Shown here: piece by piece, positions 1 to 8,903 of the stretch
How the letters are laid out: the number at the start of each line of letters is the position of its first letter
Position numbering within the stretch: the stretch's first letter is position 1
NCBI RefSeq assembly: GCF_015751905.1
Contig: NZ_JADOUF010000001.1
Location: 4,402,001 to 4,466,000, forward strand
Source: Longispora fulva
GTDB lineage: Bacteria > Actinomycetota > Actinomycetes > Mycobacteriales > Micromonosporaceae
Direction of reading: 5' to 3'
Length of the DNA stretch: 64,000 nucleotides
Program-made: the position numbers and the translations under genes
Notes under the pieces: generated by a model
Told to the model about the DNA's origin: nothing
Database searches by the model: none
What the model saw: only the letters and a program-made list of their open reading frames with translations

Positions 1-328
1 TGCGCGGCCGGGCGAGCAGGCCGGGCAGCCCACGCGCCCCCGCGTACTCCAGGCCGCAGCCCTCGCAGCGCACCGACATGCTCATCTCCGTCGGCCGGGT
101 CGCCACGCCCAGCTCGGCGAACAGCCACAGCAGGTGGGGATATGTCCGCTCGTTGTGCACGATGAACCCGGAGTCGACGGCCAGGCCGCCCACGTCGTGG
201 GTGTGCGCGTGCCCGCCGAGCCGGTCGTCCGCCTCGAACAGGGTGACCTCGGCCCCCCGCCGGAGCAGGTACGCCGCCGTCAGGCCGGACACCCCCGCGC
301 CGATCACCGCCACCCGCCGTCGCCGCAT
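1..328 (-). CDS. FAD-dependent amine-oxidase-like oxidoreductase (N-terminal part)
   Basis: Only the first 109 codons are inside the window; the gene continues beyond position 1. It starts at ATG 328 behind a strong GGAGGAAC ribosome site. The N-terminus has the Rossmann dinucleotide fold VAVIGAGVSGLTAAYLL (GxGxxG, about residues 6-22). An acidic strand end LFEADDRLGGHAHT follows, which binds the ribose of FAD. Then comes DSGFIVHNERTYPHL, typical of the COG2907-type predicted NAD/FAD-binding proteins. A CxxC pair (RCEGCG) lies near residue 90. Members of this family are flavin amine-oxidase or desaturase-like enzymes, often beside lipid-modifying genes. The substrate cannot be told here because the catalytic and C-terminal parts are missing. 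The FAD fold is clear; the function is inferred from family only. Confidence 0.85.
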   Translation of the reverse strand, partial: MRRRRVAVIGAGVSGLTAAYLLRRGAEVTLFEADDRLGGHAHTHDVGGLAVDSGFIVHNERTYPHLLWLFAELGVATRPTEMSMSVRCEGCGLEYAGARGLPGLLARPR

Positions 329-509
329 CGTTCCTCCAGGTCAGCCGTCACCCGTGCATTCGGGGCGGGACCGGGGACGGATGGGTCGGGGCCGTCGGTC
401 GTGCGGGTCCGGCCTGTCCGGCGTGCGGGCCCGACCCGTCCGGCGCGCGGTCGGCGACGAAGGCACTACGGTGGAGACCCCACCGCACCCGAGAGGCGAG
501 GACAGTCGC

Positions 510-1088
510 ATGACCCGAAGGATCGTCGGCGGAGTGCCCGCCGGTGCGGGACCGGTCGTCCTCGTGCTGCACGGTGGGGCGGCCGACAGCCACCGGCCGC
601 CCGGCCTCCTGGCGTACCTGCGGATGCTGCCGTTCGCCTGGGCGCTGCGCCGGAGCGGGCTGACCACCCGGCTGCTGCGGTACCGGTACCGGGGGTGGAA
701 CGGGGCGGACCGCGACGCGTACGCCGATGTGCTGTGGGCCCTCGAACAGCTCGGGCCGCGCCCGGTGCTCCTCGTCGGGCACTCCCTCGGCGGCCGGGCC
801 GCCCTGCACGCCGGCGGGGAGCCGTCCGTCGCCGGGGTCGCGGCCCTCGCGCCGTGGATCGAGCCCGGCGACCCGTGGCAGCCGCTGGCCGGCAGGCCGG
901 TGCTGCTCGCGCACGGGTCCCGGGACACGACCACGGATCCGGCCCGGTCCCGCGAGTGGGCGGAGCTGCTCGGCGCGCGGTACGTCGAGCTCGACGACGA
1001 CCACGCGATGCTCCGGCACCCCGGGCGGTGGCACACCCTGGTCCGCGACTTCGCCACCGAGGTGCTGGCCCCGGTGCGACAGCTCTGA
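510..1088 (+). CDS. Small alpha/beta hydrolase
   Basis: A 192-residue cytoplasmic alpha/beta hydrolase without signal peptide. The oxyanion strand VVLVLHGG is near residue 17. The nucleophile elbow VGHSLGG (GxSxG) is near residues 86-92, and a late DDDHAMLRHP segment supplies the likely catalytic histidine. LLAHGSRD resembles the strand that carries the acid residue. The triad is therefore complete although the protein is shorter than usual for the family (about 250-300), so the cap domain must be minimal. Longer upstream starts exist, but ATG 510 follows a GAGGCGAGG ribosome site. It ends 32 bases before the WYL regulator start and may be co-regulated with it. The substrate is unknown. Confidence 0.85.
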   Translation: MTRRIVGGVPAGAGPVVLVLHGGAADSHRPPGLLAYLRMLPFAWALRRSGLTTRLLRYRYRGWNGADRDAYADVLWALEQLGPRPVLLVGHSLGGRAALHAGGEPSVAGVAALAPWIEPGDPWQPLAGRPVLLAHGSRDTTTDPARSREWAELLGARYVELDDDHAMLRHPGRWHTLVRDFATEVLAPVRQL

Positions 1089-1105
1089 CCCTGCCGGGGA
1101 TTCCC

Positions 1106-1120
1106 TGACATGATGTGTCA
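1106..1120. promoter_or_regulatory. TGACA-N5-TGTCA palindrome at the WYL regulator start
   Basis: The sequence TGACATGATGTGTCA is an exact 5-base inverted repeat with a 5-base spacer, and it ends directly before the GTG at 1121. The same half-sites and spacing occur at 45439-45453 before the paralogous regulator. It is probably an autoregulatory operator; that role is inferred from position and recurrence. Confidence 0.6.
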
Positions 1121-2092
1121 GTGCGCGCCAGTCGACTGTTGTCCCTGATCCTGCTGCTGCAGACCCGGGGGCGGATGACCGCCCAAGCCCTGGCCGACGA
1201 GCTCGAGGTCTCCGTCCGGACCATCTACCGCGACGTCGACGCCCTGCACTCCGCCGGCATCCCGCTCTACGGCGACGCCGGCCACGCGGGCGGCTACCAG
1301 CTCCTCGACGGGTACCGGACCCGGCTCACCGGCCTGACCGCCGACGAGGCCGACTCGCTGTTCCTCGCCGGCATGCCCGGCCCGGCCGCCGAGCTGGGGC
1401 TGGGCGCGGTGGTGGCCGCCACCCAGCTCAAGCTGATGGCCTCCCTGCCCGAGGAGTTGCGGGACCGGGCCGGCCGGATCCGCGCACGGTTTCACCTCGA
1501 CGCGCCCAACTGGTACGCCGGGGCCGACGACGTCCCGCACCTGGCGGCCCTCGCGCGCGCCGTCTGGGAACAGCGTCGGGTCGACGTGCGCTACCGGCGC
1601 TGGCGGGCGCCCCAGGAGGTGACCCGCACCCTGGAGCCGTACGGCCTGGTCCTGAAGGGCGGACGCTGGTACCTGGTGGCCGCCTCGGACGGGCTGGCCC
1701 GCACCTACCGGGTGTCGCAGGTTCTGGAGCTGCACGTCGGCGAGGACCGCTTCGACCGGGAGCCGGACTTCGACCTCGCCGGGCACTGGGCGCGTTCCCT
1801 CGCCGAGTTCGCCGCCCGGCGGTTCACCGGCGAGGCGGTGCTGCGGCTGTCGCCGGTCGCGGTCCGCCGGCTGGAGGACCTGGTCACCGACGAGGTGGCC
1901 CGGGCGGTGGCGGACACCGCGGCCACGGATCCGGACGGCTGGATCCGGGCGACCGTGCCGATCGAGTCGGTGGCGCACGCGCACACCCAGCTCCTGGTGC
2001 TCGGCGCGGGGGTCGAGGTGCTGTCCCCGCCAGAATTGCGGGCGGCGCTGGCGGAGACGGCCCGCGAGGTGGTCGCGCTGTACGCCGGCTGA
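1121..2092 (+). CDS. WYL-domain transcriptional regulator (YafY/DeoR-HTH type)
   Basis: A 323-residue regulator. An N-terminal winged HTH (about residues 1-60, with ALADELEVSVRTIYRDVDAL as recognition region) is followed by AGGYQLLDGYRTRLTGL, the usual linker of this group. The WYL-type Sm-like ligand domain contains GGRWYLVAASDGLARTYRVSQV (about residues 185-206). A WCX-like C-terminal extension ends the protein. WYL domains bind nucleic acid or small ligands and switch the HTH; targets are usually neighbours. The start is either GTG 1115 (inside the palindrome) or GTG 1121 (directly after it). No Shine-Dalgarno sequence precedes either, so the message may be leaderless. It is clearly paralogous to the regulator at 45459. 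Upstream, 32 bases away, is an alpha/beta hydrolase that may belong to the same regulon. Confidence 0.9.
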   Translation: MRASRLLSLILLLQTRGRMTAQALADELEVSVRTIYRDVDALHSAGIPLYGDAGHAGGYQLLDGYRTRLTGLTADEADSLFLAGMPGPAAELGLGAVVAATQLKLMASLPEELRDRAGRIRARFHLDAPNWYAGADDVPHLAALARAVWEQRRVDVRYRRWRAPQEVTRTLEPYGLVLKGGRWYLVAASDGLARTYRVSQVLELHVGEDRFDREPDFDLAGHWARSLAEFAARRFTGEAVLRLSPVAVRRLEDLVTDEVARAVADTAATDPDGWIRATVPIESVAHAHTQLLVLGAGVEVLSPPELRAALAETAREVVALYAG

Positions 2093-2190
2093 CCGGCCCC
2101 GCCACGCCCGGGGCACGACCCGCCGAGCCGGAAGTGCCAACAAGTCAGGCATTGTCTGGTAAAAGGTGCTTTGCTCGCTACTCTTAGTAA

Positions 2191-3405
2191 ATGTCTGAGT
2201 TAGCGCGCAGGGTCGTGGTCGGGTTCGCTCTGCTCGGACTGATCGGCGCGGTGCCGGGGGCCGCGACCGCCGACCCGGAACCGGCGCCGTGGCAGCCGGC
2301 CACGGCCCGCCCCGCGCCGCCCGCGCCGCCCGCAGGTCCCCGGGTCGAGCCGGCGACGGCCCTCCCGAGCCACGGTTCCACCGCCTCCGCCTCCGCCCCC
2401 GCCACAGCCACCGCCGGCGCGGAGCCGACCGACGGGCCCGGGGCGACCGGCGGGACAGGTCCGACCAGCGGGCCGGGCGGATCGGCCCAGCCCACGGTGC
2501 CGGGAGCCACCGGCGCGCCGTCAGCCCTCGCCTCCGCCGTGCCCGTGCGGCCCAGGGCGGAGGAGACCCACACTCCGCCGCCGACCGGCCCGATCCCCGA
2601 GCCCCGGGTCGACCCGGGGGCGTTCGCCCGGGGCCAGGCCGTGCTGCGGGCCGGGCAGGCGTACCGGGAGGCGGCCGACGCGCGGAGCAGGCTCACCGCT
2701 GCCGAGGCCGCCCTGGCCCGCGACACCGAGCGGGTCCGCACCGACGCCGGGCTGCCCGGGGAGTTGTACCGCCGGTCGGCCGCCGTGCCGTCCCCGCTGC
2801 GCGGCCCGTGGTGGGAGTTGCGGCGGGCCACCGTCCGGCTCCCGGCGGACCGGGGCGCCCTCGAGCGCGCCCTCACCGCCGACGCCACCGCGGTCCGGGC
2901 CGGCCGGGTGGCCGTGGAGCGGGCCGACCGGCGCGCCCGCGAGGTGGCCGCCCGGCTGGACCCGGCGACCCGGGTGGCGCTGGAGGCCGGCGCGCGGGCC
3001 GTCCCGCCGGGGCCCGACCGGCTGCTCGCCCCGGTGCCGGGCACGGTGACCAGCGGGTTCGGCACCCGGATGGACCCGTACTTCCAGCGGGTCGCCCCGC
3101 ACGCCGGCGTCGACCTGGCGGCGGCGGCCGGCGCCCCGGTCCTCGCCGCCGCCGCCGGCCGGGTGCTGCGCGCCGGCTGGGCCGACGGGTACGGCTACTA
3201 CACCTGCATCGACCACCCCGACCGCAGGGTGTGGACGTGCTACGCGCACCAGTCGGTGATCCTGGTCCGGCCGGGCGAGCAGGTCCGCGCCGGCCAGGTG
3301 ATCGGCCTGGCCGGCTCGACCGGCGCGTCGACCGGCCCACACGTGCACTTCGAGGTCCGGCGAGGAGGATCACCGGTCGATCCGGCGCCCTGGCTGGCAC
3401 ACTAG
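2191..3405 (+). CDS. Secreted M23 (LytM-type) peptidoglycan endopeptidase
   Basis: A 404-residue exported protein. Residues 1-27 form a signal peptide ending AATA|DP. A long Ala/Pro/Gly/Thr-rich linker follows to about residue 135, then a charged helical segment (about 140-270). The M23 domain runs from about 278 to the end. The zinc ligands and catalytic residues are visible: H304 and D308 in HAGVDL, H353 in CYAHQS, and H384 and H386 in GPHVHFEV. All match an active Gly-Gly/D,D-endopeptidase. It probably cuts peptidoglycan cross-links during growth or division; no cell-wall-binding LysM or SH3 domain is seen, so anchoring may rely on the linker. An AT-rich leader with TACTCT/TAGTAA just before the ATG may contain the promoter. 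Confidence 0.92.
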   Translation: MSELARRVVVGFALLGLIGAVPGAATADPEPAPWQPATARPAPPAPPAGPRVEPATALPSHGSTASASAPATATAGAEPTDGPGATGGTGPTSGPGGSAQPTVPGATGAPSALASAVPVRPRAEETHTPPPTGPIPEPRVDPGAFARGQAVLRAGQAYREAADARSRLTAAEAALARDTERVRTDAGLPGELYRRSAAVPSPLRGPWWELRRATVRLPADRGALERALTADATAVRAGRVAVERADRRAREVAARLDPATRVALEAGARAVPPGPDRLLAPVPGTVTSGFGTRMDPYFQRVAPHAGVDLAAAAGAPVLAAAAGRVLRAGWADGYGYYTCIDHPDRRVWTCYAHQSVILVRPGEQVRAGQVIGLAGSTGASTGPHVHFEVRRGGSPVDPAPWLAH

Positions 3406-3487
3406 GGGGGCGCCCCGGGACCGGGGCCGCCCGGACGAGACGTGCGCCGTACCCGGAACGCCAAGACGACGCTCACGAGGAGTCTCC

Positions 3488-3739
3488 GTGGGCCAGATCG
3501 TCCAGATTCTCGGATCCCTGCTGGTGCTGGCCGGCTTCGCGCTGGCCCAGGCCGGGGTGCTCAACCCGCGCTCGCCGAGCTACCTGTGGCTGAACGTGGT
3601 CGGCTCGACCGTGCTGGCCGTCGAGGCCGTCCTCGAGCGGCAGTGGGGTTTTCTGCTGCTGGAGGGCGTGTGGGCCGTGGTGTCGGCGGCCGGCCTCGCC
3701 CGGTTGCTGCTGACCGGCCGGCGGGTCCCCGGGGAATGA
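3488..3739 (+). CDS. Small CBU_0592-like membrane protein
   Basis: An 83-residue protein starting at GTG 3488 after a GAGGAG ribosome site. It has three hydrophobic stretches (about 5-24, 30-48, 55-72) and conserved-looking positions [12 protein letters not shown] and [17 protein letters not shown]. This pattern matches the CBU_0592 family of small bacterial membrane proteins, whose function is not known. It stands alone between the M23 peptidase and the secreted deacetylase. The family call rests on pattern resemblance only. Confidence 0.75.
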   Translation: MGQIVQILGSLLVLAGFALAQAGVLNPRSPSYLWLNVVGSTVLAVEAVLERQWGFLLLEGVWAVVSAAGLARLLLTGRRVPGE

Positions 3740-3946
3740 CCGTCCGGCGGGTCCTCGCGAGTGACCATCAGGTGACGGAAACAGCGAAACGGCAGCTCAT
3801 ACCGGCCGGATCGCCCGAACTCCACACCGAACGGCACGCTGTCCACAGACTTTAGGTCGGAACCTCTGTCACTCGGCGGACACAATCCCCTGTGGATCAC
3901 AGAACCGGGTCCAAGGTGGGGCTGTTCGCGTAGAGAGAAGGTCCCC

Positions 3947-5881
3947 GTGAGACTCCGTACCCTCCTGGTCATAGCCCTGTTCACCGCACTGTTGGGAGTG
4001 CCGTCCGTGGCGTCGGCCGTCGACCCGGGCGACCGGGTCGCGCTGCGCCACCTCGTGGTCGCCGTCGACGCCGAGGACTTCGGCCTGGCCACCTGGAAGG
4101 CCGCCCTGGACCGGGTCGGCACGCCGTACGACGTGCTGCTCGCCGGCTCGGCCCCGCTGCCCAACCTCGTCCGGTCCGACGGGGCCGGGCGCTACGACGC
4201 CGTGCTGCTCACCAGCGCGGCCCTGTTCGTCGCCGACGGCTCGGGCGGCTACACGAGCGCGCTCGACGGCACCGAGTGGACGACGCTGTGGAACTACGAG
4301 GTGACCTTCCACGTCCGCCAGGTCGCCCTGTACGCCGGCTACGGCGCCTACCCCGAGGACTACTGCCTGCGGGCCGGCTCCGAGGGCGGGATCGGCGCGG
4401 CCCCCGAACAGGCGACGCTCACCCCGGCCGGCGCCACGGTGTTCGACTACCTGCGGGGCTCGGCCGCCGTGCCGATCCAACTGTCCTACGTGTACCGCTC
4501 CGAGGTCGCCCCCGGCTGCGCGGCCACCCCGATCCTCACGCTGGGCCCCGACGTGATCGCCGTGACGAGCACCGCGCCGGACGGCCGGGAGCGCCTGGCG
4601 TTGACGTTCACGACGAATCAGTACCTGCCGCAGGCGGACCTGCTGCTCTACGGGCTGCTGCGCTGGGCGACCCACGGGGTGTTCGTCGGCGAGCAGCGGC
4701 ACTGGCTGCACGTGGACGTCGATGACCTTTTCATCTCCAACGACCACCTGCTGGCCGACGGGACGTACTCGCCGACCGAGTTCCGGATCTCCGGCGAGGA
4801 CCTGGCCGGGGCCGCCACGCAGCAGAGCGCCCTGCGCACGGCCTATCCGCAGGCGTCGGCCTTCACCCTGAACCTGGCCTACAACGGGGAGGGCATCGAC
4901 CCGACCGCTCCGGCCCAGTGCTCCTCGACCGGCACCACGGACCCGCTGACCAGCTACGCGCGCTGCCTGGCCGGCCAGTTCCGGTGGATCAACCACACGC
5001 TGACCCACCCGAAGATGAACACCACGCCGTACCAGGAGAATCTCGACGAGATCAAGAACAACCTGACGGTCGGGACGGCGGCCGGCCTGGCGCCGCCGAC
5101 CGTGGTCCTCAAGACGCCGGAGTACTCCGGACTCGGCGTCTACAACCCGGACCCGAACAACGACATCGACCCGCCGACCGACTACGGGCTCGCGGCGTCC
5201 AACCTGCAGATGCTCCAGGCCGCCAAGGCCGCCGGGGTGAAGTTCCTGCACGGCAACATGTCCTTCGCCAGCCACCGGCCGGCCTGCTCGAACTGCTCGA
5301 CCCCGCACCCGCTGGTGCCGGCGCTGCTCGTGGTCCCGGACTGGCCGACCGACATCGCCTACCACGTGACCACGCCCGAGGAGGAGACCACGTTCTACAA
5401 CTCCTACTACGGGCCGACCGGCAGGTTCCCCTACTTCGACCACAACCTGACCTACGCGGAGGTCGTCAACCAGCAGGCCACGATCGCGATGGCGCACCTG
5501 AGCTCCGGCTCGGTGTACAGCCACACGATGCACCAGGGCAACCTGCACCAGTACGCGCCCGGGTCCAGCCTCGTCTTCGACTGGCTGAACGCGGTGCTGG
5601 CCCGCTACAGCGCCACCTACTCGGTGCCGCTGCGCACCCAGACCTGGCCGGACCTCGCCAGCTACACCTCCTACCGCAACACGCACTTCGCGGCCCTGGG
5701 CACCGGCGTGGACCCGATCTGGACGAAGTCGACCCGCACCGTGAGCTACACGTCCACGGTCGCCGGCGCCCTGTGGTTCACGGGGATCCGCGCCGGGGTG
5801 TACGACCTGTACGGCTCGGACTACATCTCCCGGATCTCGTTCACGGCCGGGGTGACCAAGTACCAGGTGCTGCCGAACTGA
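3947..5881 (+). CDS. Secreted Agd3-like polysaccharide deacetylase (CE18-type)
   Basis: A 644-residue secreted protein with signal peptide MRLRTLLVIALFTALLGVPS ending ASA|VD near residue 25. The N-terminal 230 residues look like a flavodoxin-like/carbohydrate-binding module. The deacetylase core contains HVDVDD (H255-D260) and NHTLTHPK (H350, H354). These correspond to the aspartate motif and the H[ST]xxH metal motif of NodB-like carbohydrate esterases. Arrangement, length and the C-terminal beta domain resemble fungal Agd3, founder of family CE18, which deacetylates galactosaminogalactan; bacterial homologues exist. A plausible role is partial deacetylation of an N-acetylated surface or environmental polymer outside the cell. 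The start is GTG 3947 with AGAAGG upstream. Substrate and family number are inference from motifs. The neighbour downstream is also secreted. Confidence 0.75.
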   Translation: MRLRTLLVIALFTALLGVPSVASAVDPGDRVALRHLVVAVDAEDFGLATWKAALDRVGTPYDVLLAGSAPLPNLVRSDGAGRYDAVLLTSAALFVADGSGGYTSALDGTEWTTLWNYEVTFHVRQVALYAGYGAYPEDYCLRAGSEGGIGAAPEQATLTPAGATVFDYLRGSAAVPIQLSYVYRSEVAPGCAATPILTLGPDVIAVTSTAPDGRERLALTFTTNQYLPQADLLLYGLLRWATHGVFVGEQRHWLHVDVDDLFISNDHLLADGTYSPTEFRISGEDLAGAATQQSALRTAYPQASAFTLNLAYNGEGIDPTAPAQCSSTGTTDPLTSYARCLAGQFRWINHTLTHPKMNTTPYQENLDEIKNNLTVGTAAGLAPPTVVLKTPEYSGLGVYNPDPNNDIDPPTDYGLAASNLQMLQAAKAAGVKFLHGNMSFASHRPACSNCSTPHPLVPALLVVPDWPTDIAYHVTTPEEETTFYNSYYGPTGRFPYFDHNLTYAEVVNQQATIAMAHLSSGSVYSHTMHQGNLHQYAPGSSLVFDWLNAVLARYSATYSVPLRTQTWPDLASYTSYRNTHFAALGTGVDPIWTKSTRTVSYTSTVAGALWFTGIRAGVYDLYGSDYISRISFTAGVTKYQVLPN

Positions 5882-5982
5882 CCGGGTGGCACCGAAGAAC
5901 TGACCGAACGGGCAGGCCGCACTGAGGCATCGACAGTCATAACGTCAATGACTCCACTATGGATCAATCAGGAGGTTCGCCA

Positions 5983-6879
5983 GTGCGAAGAATTCTGACG
6001 GTCGCGGCCGCCGTGGCAGGTTTGGTACTGGGGTCCGGCTCTGCGGCCGTGGCGAACAACGGCGGCGTGCCGGCCCCGGTGCCGGTGCTGGCCTTCGACG
6101 TGACGACGGCGGGCGGGTTCACGCTGCCCGCCAGCCGCCTGCACGCCGGCTACATCACGTTCACGGTGAGCACGTCGGAGACCGGCTACCACGGGATCCA
6201 GGGCTTCCGGGTCAACCCCGGACACACCGCCGAGGAGGTGGTCAACGACCTGCGGCTCGGCGTCCAGTCCGCCGACCCGGCCGACAACGCCGCCGGCGCG
6301 CTGGCCCTGCAGACGGACGCCGTGCTGATCGGCGGGGTCGTGACCAGCGCGTACGCCCCGATCTCCGTCACCGTCCAACTGTGCCCCGGCACGTACTACT
6401 TCTTCGACCTCAACGACTTCTTCACCGACGGGATCACCACTCCCCGGCTGCACACCCTGGAGACCTGGGGCGGCACCCGGCAGAGCGGCCGACCCGCCTA
6501 CGACGGGGTGATCGAGACCAACGAGGCCGACCACACGCCGGGCTTCAACGCGCCGGTGGCCCAGCACGCCACCGGCACGTACAAGGTGGTGAACACGACC
6601 GACGAGGTGCACGAGGTGGTCTGGCGGTCGATCGTGCCCGGCACGACCGACGCGTACATCCAGACGTACTACGACGCCGTGGTGGCCGGCACCCCGCGGC
6701 CGCCCCGACCGTGGCTGGACCGCCAGCACGGCCTGCAGGCCATGTCGCCGGGCCAGACCGCGTACATCCACATCAACCTGCCGGTCGGCGCGTACGCCCT
6801 GCTGTGCCTCGTGCCCGACGACGCCGACGGCATGCCGCACGCCTACATGGGCATGCACAAGGTGGTCGACCTGAGTTAG
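5983..6879 (+). CDS. Secreted cupredoxin-like two-domain protein
   Basis: A 298-residue exported protein. GTG 5983 is chosen because AGGAGG lies 7 bases upstream; the in-frame ATG 5959 would place charged residues before the signal peptide. The signal peptide ends near SAAVA|NN (about residue 24). Two beta-rich halves follow. The last 40 residues read GAYALLCLVPD, then GMPHAYMGMHK. This Cys/His/Met order recalls a type-1 copper site, although the Cys-to-His gap is longer than usual. The first half contains TYYFFDLNDF and may be a degenerate copy. It may handle copper or act as an extracellular redox or scaffold protein; neither is shown. Its last 4 bases overlap the 3' end of the convergent response-regulator gene. 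Confidence 0.65.
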   Translation: MRRILTVAAAVAGLVLGSGSAAVANNGGVPAPVPVLAFDVTTAGGFTLPASRLHAGYITFTVSTSETGYHGIQGFRVNPGHTAEEVVNDLRLGVQSADPADNAAGALALQTDAVLIGGVVTSAYAPISVTVQLCPGTYYFFDLNDFFTDGITTPRLHTLETWGGTRQSGRPAYDGVIETNEADHTPGFNAPVAQHATGTYKVVNTTDEVHEVVWRSIVPGTTDAYIQTYYDAVVAGTPRPPRPWLDRQHGLQAMSPGQTAYIHINLPVGAYALLCLVPDDADGMPHAYMGMHKVVDLS

Positions 6880-7538
6880 CCCCGGGGGGTGACCAGGCCC
6901 GACTCGTATGCGAGGACGACGGTCTGGGCGCGGCTCGACACGCCGAGTTTCGTCATCGTGCGGTTGAGGTGCGTCTTGACCGTCGCCTCGCTCACCACCA
7001 GCCGCTCGGCGATCTCCGCGTTGGACAGCCCCCGGCCGACCAGGCCCAGCACCTCCACCTCCCGGGAGGTGAGCCCGTCGAGGGCCGGCGCGGGCGGCAC
7101 CCGGTCCGGACGGCGGGTGTACGCCTCGATCAGCCGGCACGTCACACTCGGCGCGAACAGCATGTCCCCGGACCCGACGATGCCGATCGCCGCGAGCAGC
7201 CGCTCCGGCGGGGTGTCCTTGAGCAGGAAGCCCGACGCCCCGGCGCGCAGGGCCGCGAACACGTACTCGTCCAGGTCGAACGTCGTCAGGATCAGCACCC
7301 GGGGCTGCGCGGCGGACCGGGACCTGGCCAGCACCCGCTCGGTGGCGGCCACCCCGTTGAGGCCGGGCATCTGGATGTCCATCAGGATCACGTCCGGCTC
7401 GAGGTCGGCGGCCAGGCGCACGGCCTCCTCGCCGTCGGCGGCCTCGCCCACCACCTCCAGGCCCGGGGCCGCGCGGAGCAGGGCCGCCAGACCGGCGCGG
7501 ATCAGCACCTCGTCGTCGACGATGAGAACGCGGGTCAT
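6876..7538 (-). CDS. NarL/LuxR-family response regulator
   Basis: A 220-residue cytoplasmic regulator. The receiver domain (about 1-120) has the acidic pocket DDE (residues 8-10), phospho-acceptor D54 in LMDIQMPG, TT in LILTTFD, and the conserved lysine in FLLKDTPP. The C-terminal LuxR-type HTH (about 155-218) has LTSREVEVLGLVGRGLSNAE followed by VSEATVKTHLNRTMTKLG. All phosphorylation residues are intact. The gene overlaps the upstream kinase gene by ATGA, so the two are translationally coupled. It acts as the DNA-binding output of that kinase. Targets are not evident; the adjacent secreted-protein genes are possible ones. Confidence 0.95.
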   Translation of the reverse strand: MTRVLIVDDEVLIRAGLAALLRAAPGLEVVGEAADGEEAVRLAADLEPDVILMDIQMPGLNGVAATERVLARSRSAAQPRVLILTTFDLDEYVFAALRAGASGFLLKDTPPERLLAAIGIVGSGDMLFAPSVTCRLIEAYTRRPDRVPPAPALDGLTSREVEVLGLVGRGLSNAEIAERLVVSEATVKTHLNRTMTKLGVSSRAQTVVLAYESGLVTPRG

Positions 7539-8731
7539 CTGCTGTCTTCCTCCACGAGTGCCACGGTGGGCAGGACGAGCTCCACGGCGAAGCCCCCGCC
7601 GTCGCGGGGGCCGGCGCTGAGGGTGCCACCGTACATCCGGGCGCGTTCGCGCATCCCCACCAGGCCCTGGCCGGTGGACTCCGCCGGTGGTCCGGCTGCG
7701 CGGCCGTCGTCGACGACCCGCACGGTGACGGTGCGCGGACCGTAGTGCAGGTCCACTGTGGCCCGGGCTCCGGCGGCGTGTTTCAGCACGTTGGTGAGGG
7801 CCTCCTGCGTCACCCGGTACGCGCACAGCTCCGCGCCGGGCGGCAGGGGGCGGGGCTCGCCCGTGACGGCGAGGGTGACCGGCACCCCGGAGGCCGTGAC
7901 CCGGGCGGCCAGCTCGTCGAGCCGGTCGAGGCCGGCGGGCGGACGCTCGCCGCCCCCGGTCTCCTCGCCCTCGCCGACCCGGAGCACGAGGAGCAGCCGG
8001 CGGAGCTCCTCGAGCCCGGCGCCGCTGGTCGACTCGATCGTCTCCACCGCGCCGAGGGCGGTGTTCGGGTCGGTGTGGAACACGTACCGGGCGAGGCCGG
8101 CCTGCAGGGAGATCACCGACATGTGGTGGGCGACGACGTCGTGCATCTCCCGGGCGATCCGGATCCGCTCCTCGGTGACGGCCCGGCGGGCCCGTTCCTC
8201 CTGGTCGCGGCGGAGCCGGGCGGTGAGGACGGCCAGTCGGGCGTTGCGTTCGCCGATCATCCGGTTCCGGCCGCCGAACACGCAGGCCACGGAGGTGACC
8301 AGGGCCATCTGGAAGGCGATCACGTACCAGGGCAGGATCCGGGCGGACATCCCGCTGTACTGCAGCACCCCGAAGGTGACCACGGCGACGGGCACCACCC
8401 GGCGGGTCGGGTACAGCGTCGCCACCGTGTACAGCCCGAGCAGCGGGCCGAAGAAGTTGATCGACGGCAGGTAGCCCTCGGCGAGGAAGACCACGAAGGA
8501 CAGGCAGCTGAAACCCAGGATCATCATCGGGTACCTGCGCCGCCCGGCCATCGGCAGGTTGACCAGCAGCGTGAGCAGCCACGCCTCGCCGTCGAACCGG
8601 CGGAAGCCGTCCGGCAGGAACAGGATCCCGACCGCGATGGTCAGACCGGCGATGGCCGTGGCCAGCAGCGTGTCCCACACCAGGGGATCGATCCGGGCGA
8701 CCCTTCTGAGCAGCGCTCCGCCGGTCCCCAT
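7535..8731 (-). CDS. HisKA_3 sensor histidine kinase
   Basis: A 398-residue membrane kinase. About five hydrophobic segments occupy residues 18-160. A coiled region follows, then the HisKA_3 dimerisation domain with IAREMHDVVAHHMSV (phospho-acceptor H207). The ATPase has YRVTQEALTNVLKHA (N box) and GQGLVGMRERARMYGG (G box). It autophosphorylates and passes phosphate to the coupled regulator downstream. No extracellular sensor domain is seen, so the signal is probably read in or at the membrane. ATG 8731 is preferred over TTG 8788, whose extra 19 residues are polar; no strong ribosome site is seen for either. Divergent transcription with the gene at 8904 leaves an AT-rich promoter region at about 8732-8900. 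Confidence 0.93.
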   Translation of the reverse strand: MGTGGALLRRVARIDPLVWDTLLATAIAGLTIAVGILFLPDGFRRFDGEAWLLTLLVNLPMAGRRRYPMMILGFSCLSFVVFLAEGYLPSINFFGPLLGLYTVATLYPTRRVVPVAVVTFGVLQYSGMSARILPWYVIAFQMALVTSVACVFGGRNRMIGERNARLAVLTARLRRDQEERARRAVTEERIRIAREMHDVVAHHMSVISLQAGLARYVFHTDPNTALGAVETIESTSGAGLEELRRLLLVLRVGEGEETGGGERPPAGLDRLDELAARVTASGVPVTLAVTGEPRPLPPGAELCAYRVTQEALTNVLKHAAGARATVDLHYGPRTVTVRVVDDGRAAGPPAESTGQGLVGMRERARMYGGTLSAGPRDGGGFAVELVLPTVALVEEDSR

Positions 8732-8903
8732 CCGGCAACCATAAAGCAACGTAAATCCGTTGTCACGACCCTGTTCGGATACCGCCAAAGTTGTACGGCT
8801 ACCGCGCGGGCATGACCCCGCTCAGCCCCGACGGGGTAAACCGGCACAGTACTAATATCATGTCAATACCGTTTTTAGAGGTATTTGCCTTTACTCTGTG
8901 CAC

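Noticed and set aside
5959-5982. ATG 5959 as start of the cupredoxin-like gene
   Set aside because: The AGGAGG ribosome site lies inside this extension and points to GTG 5983.
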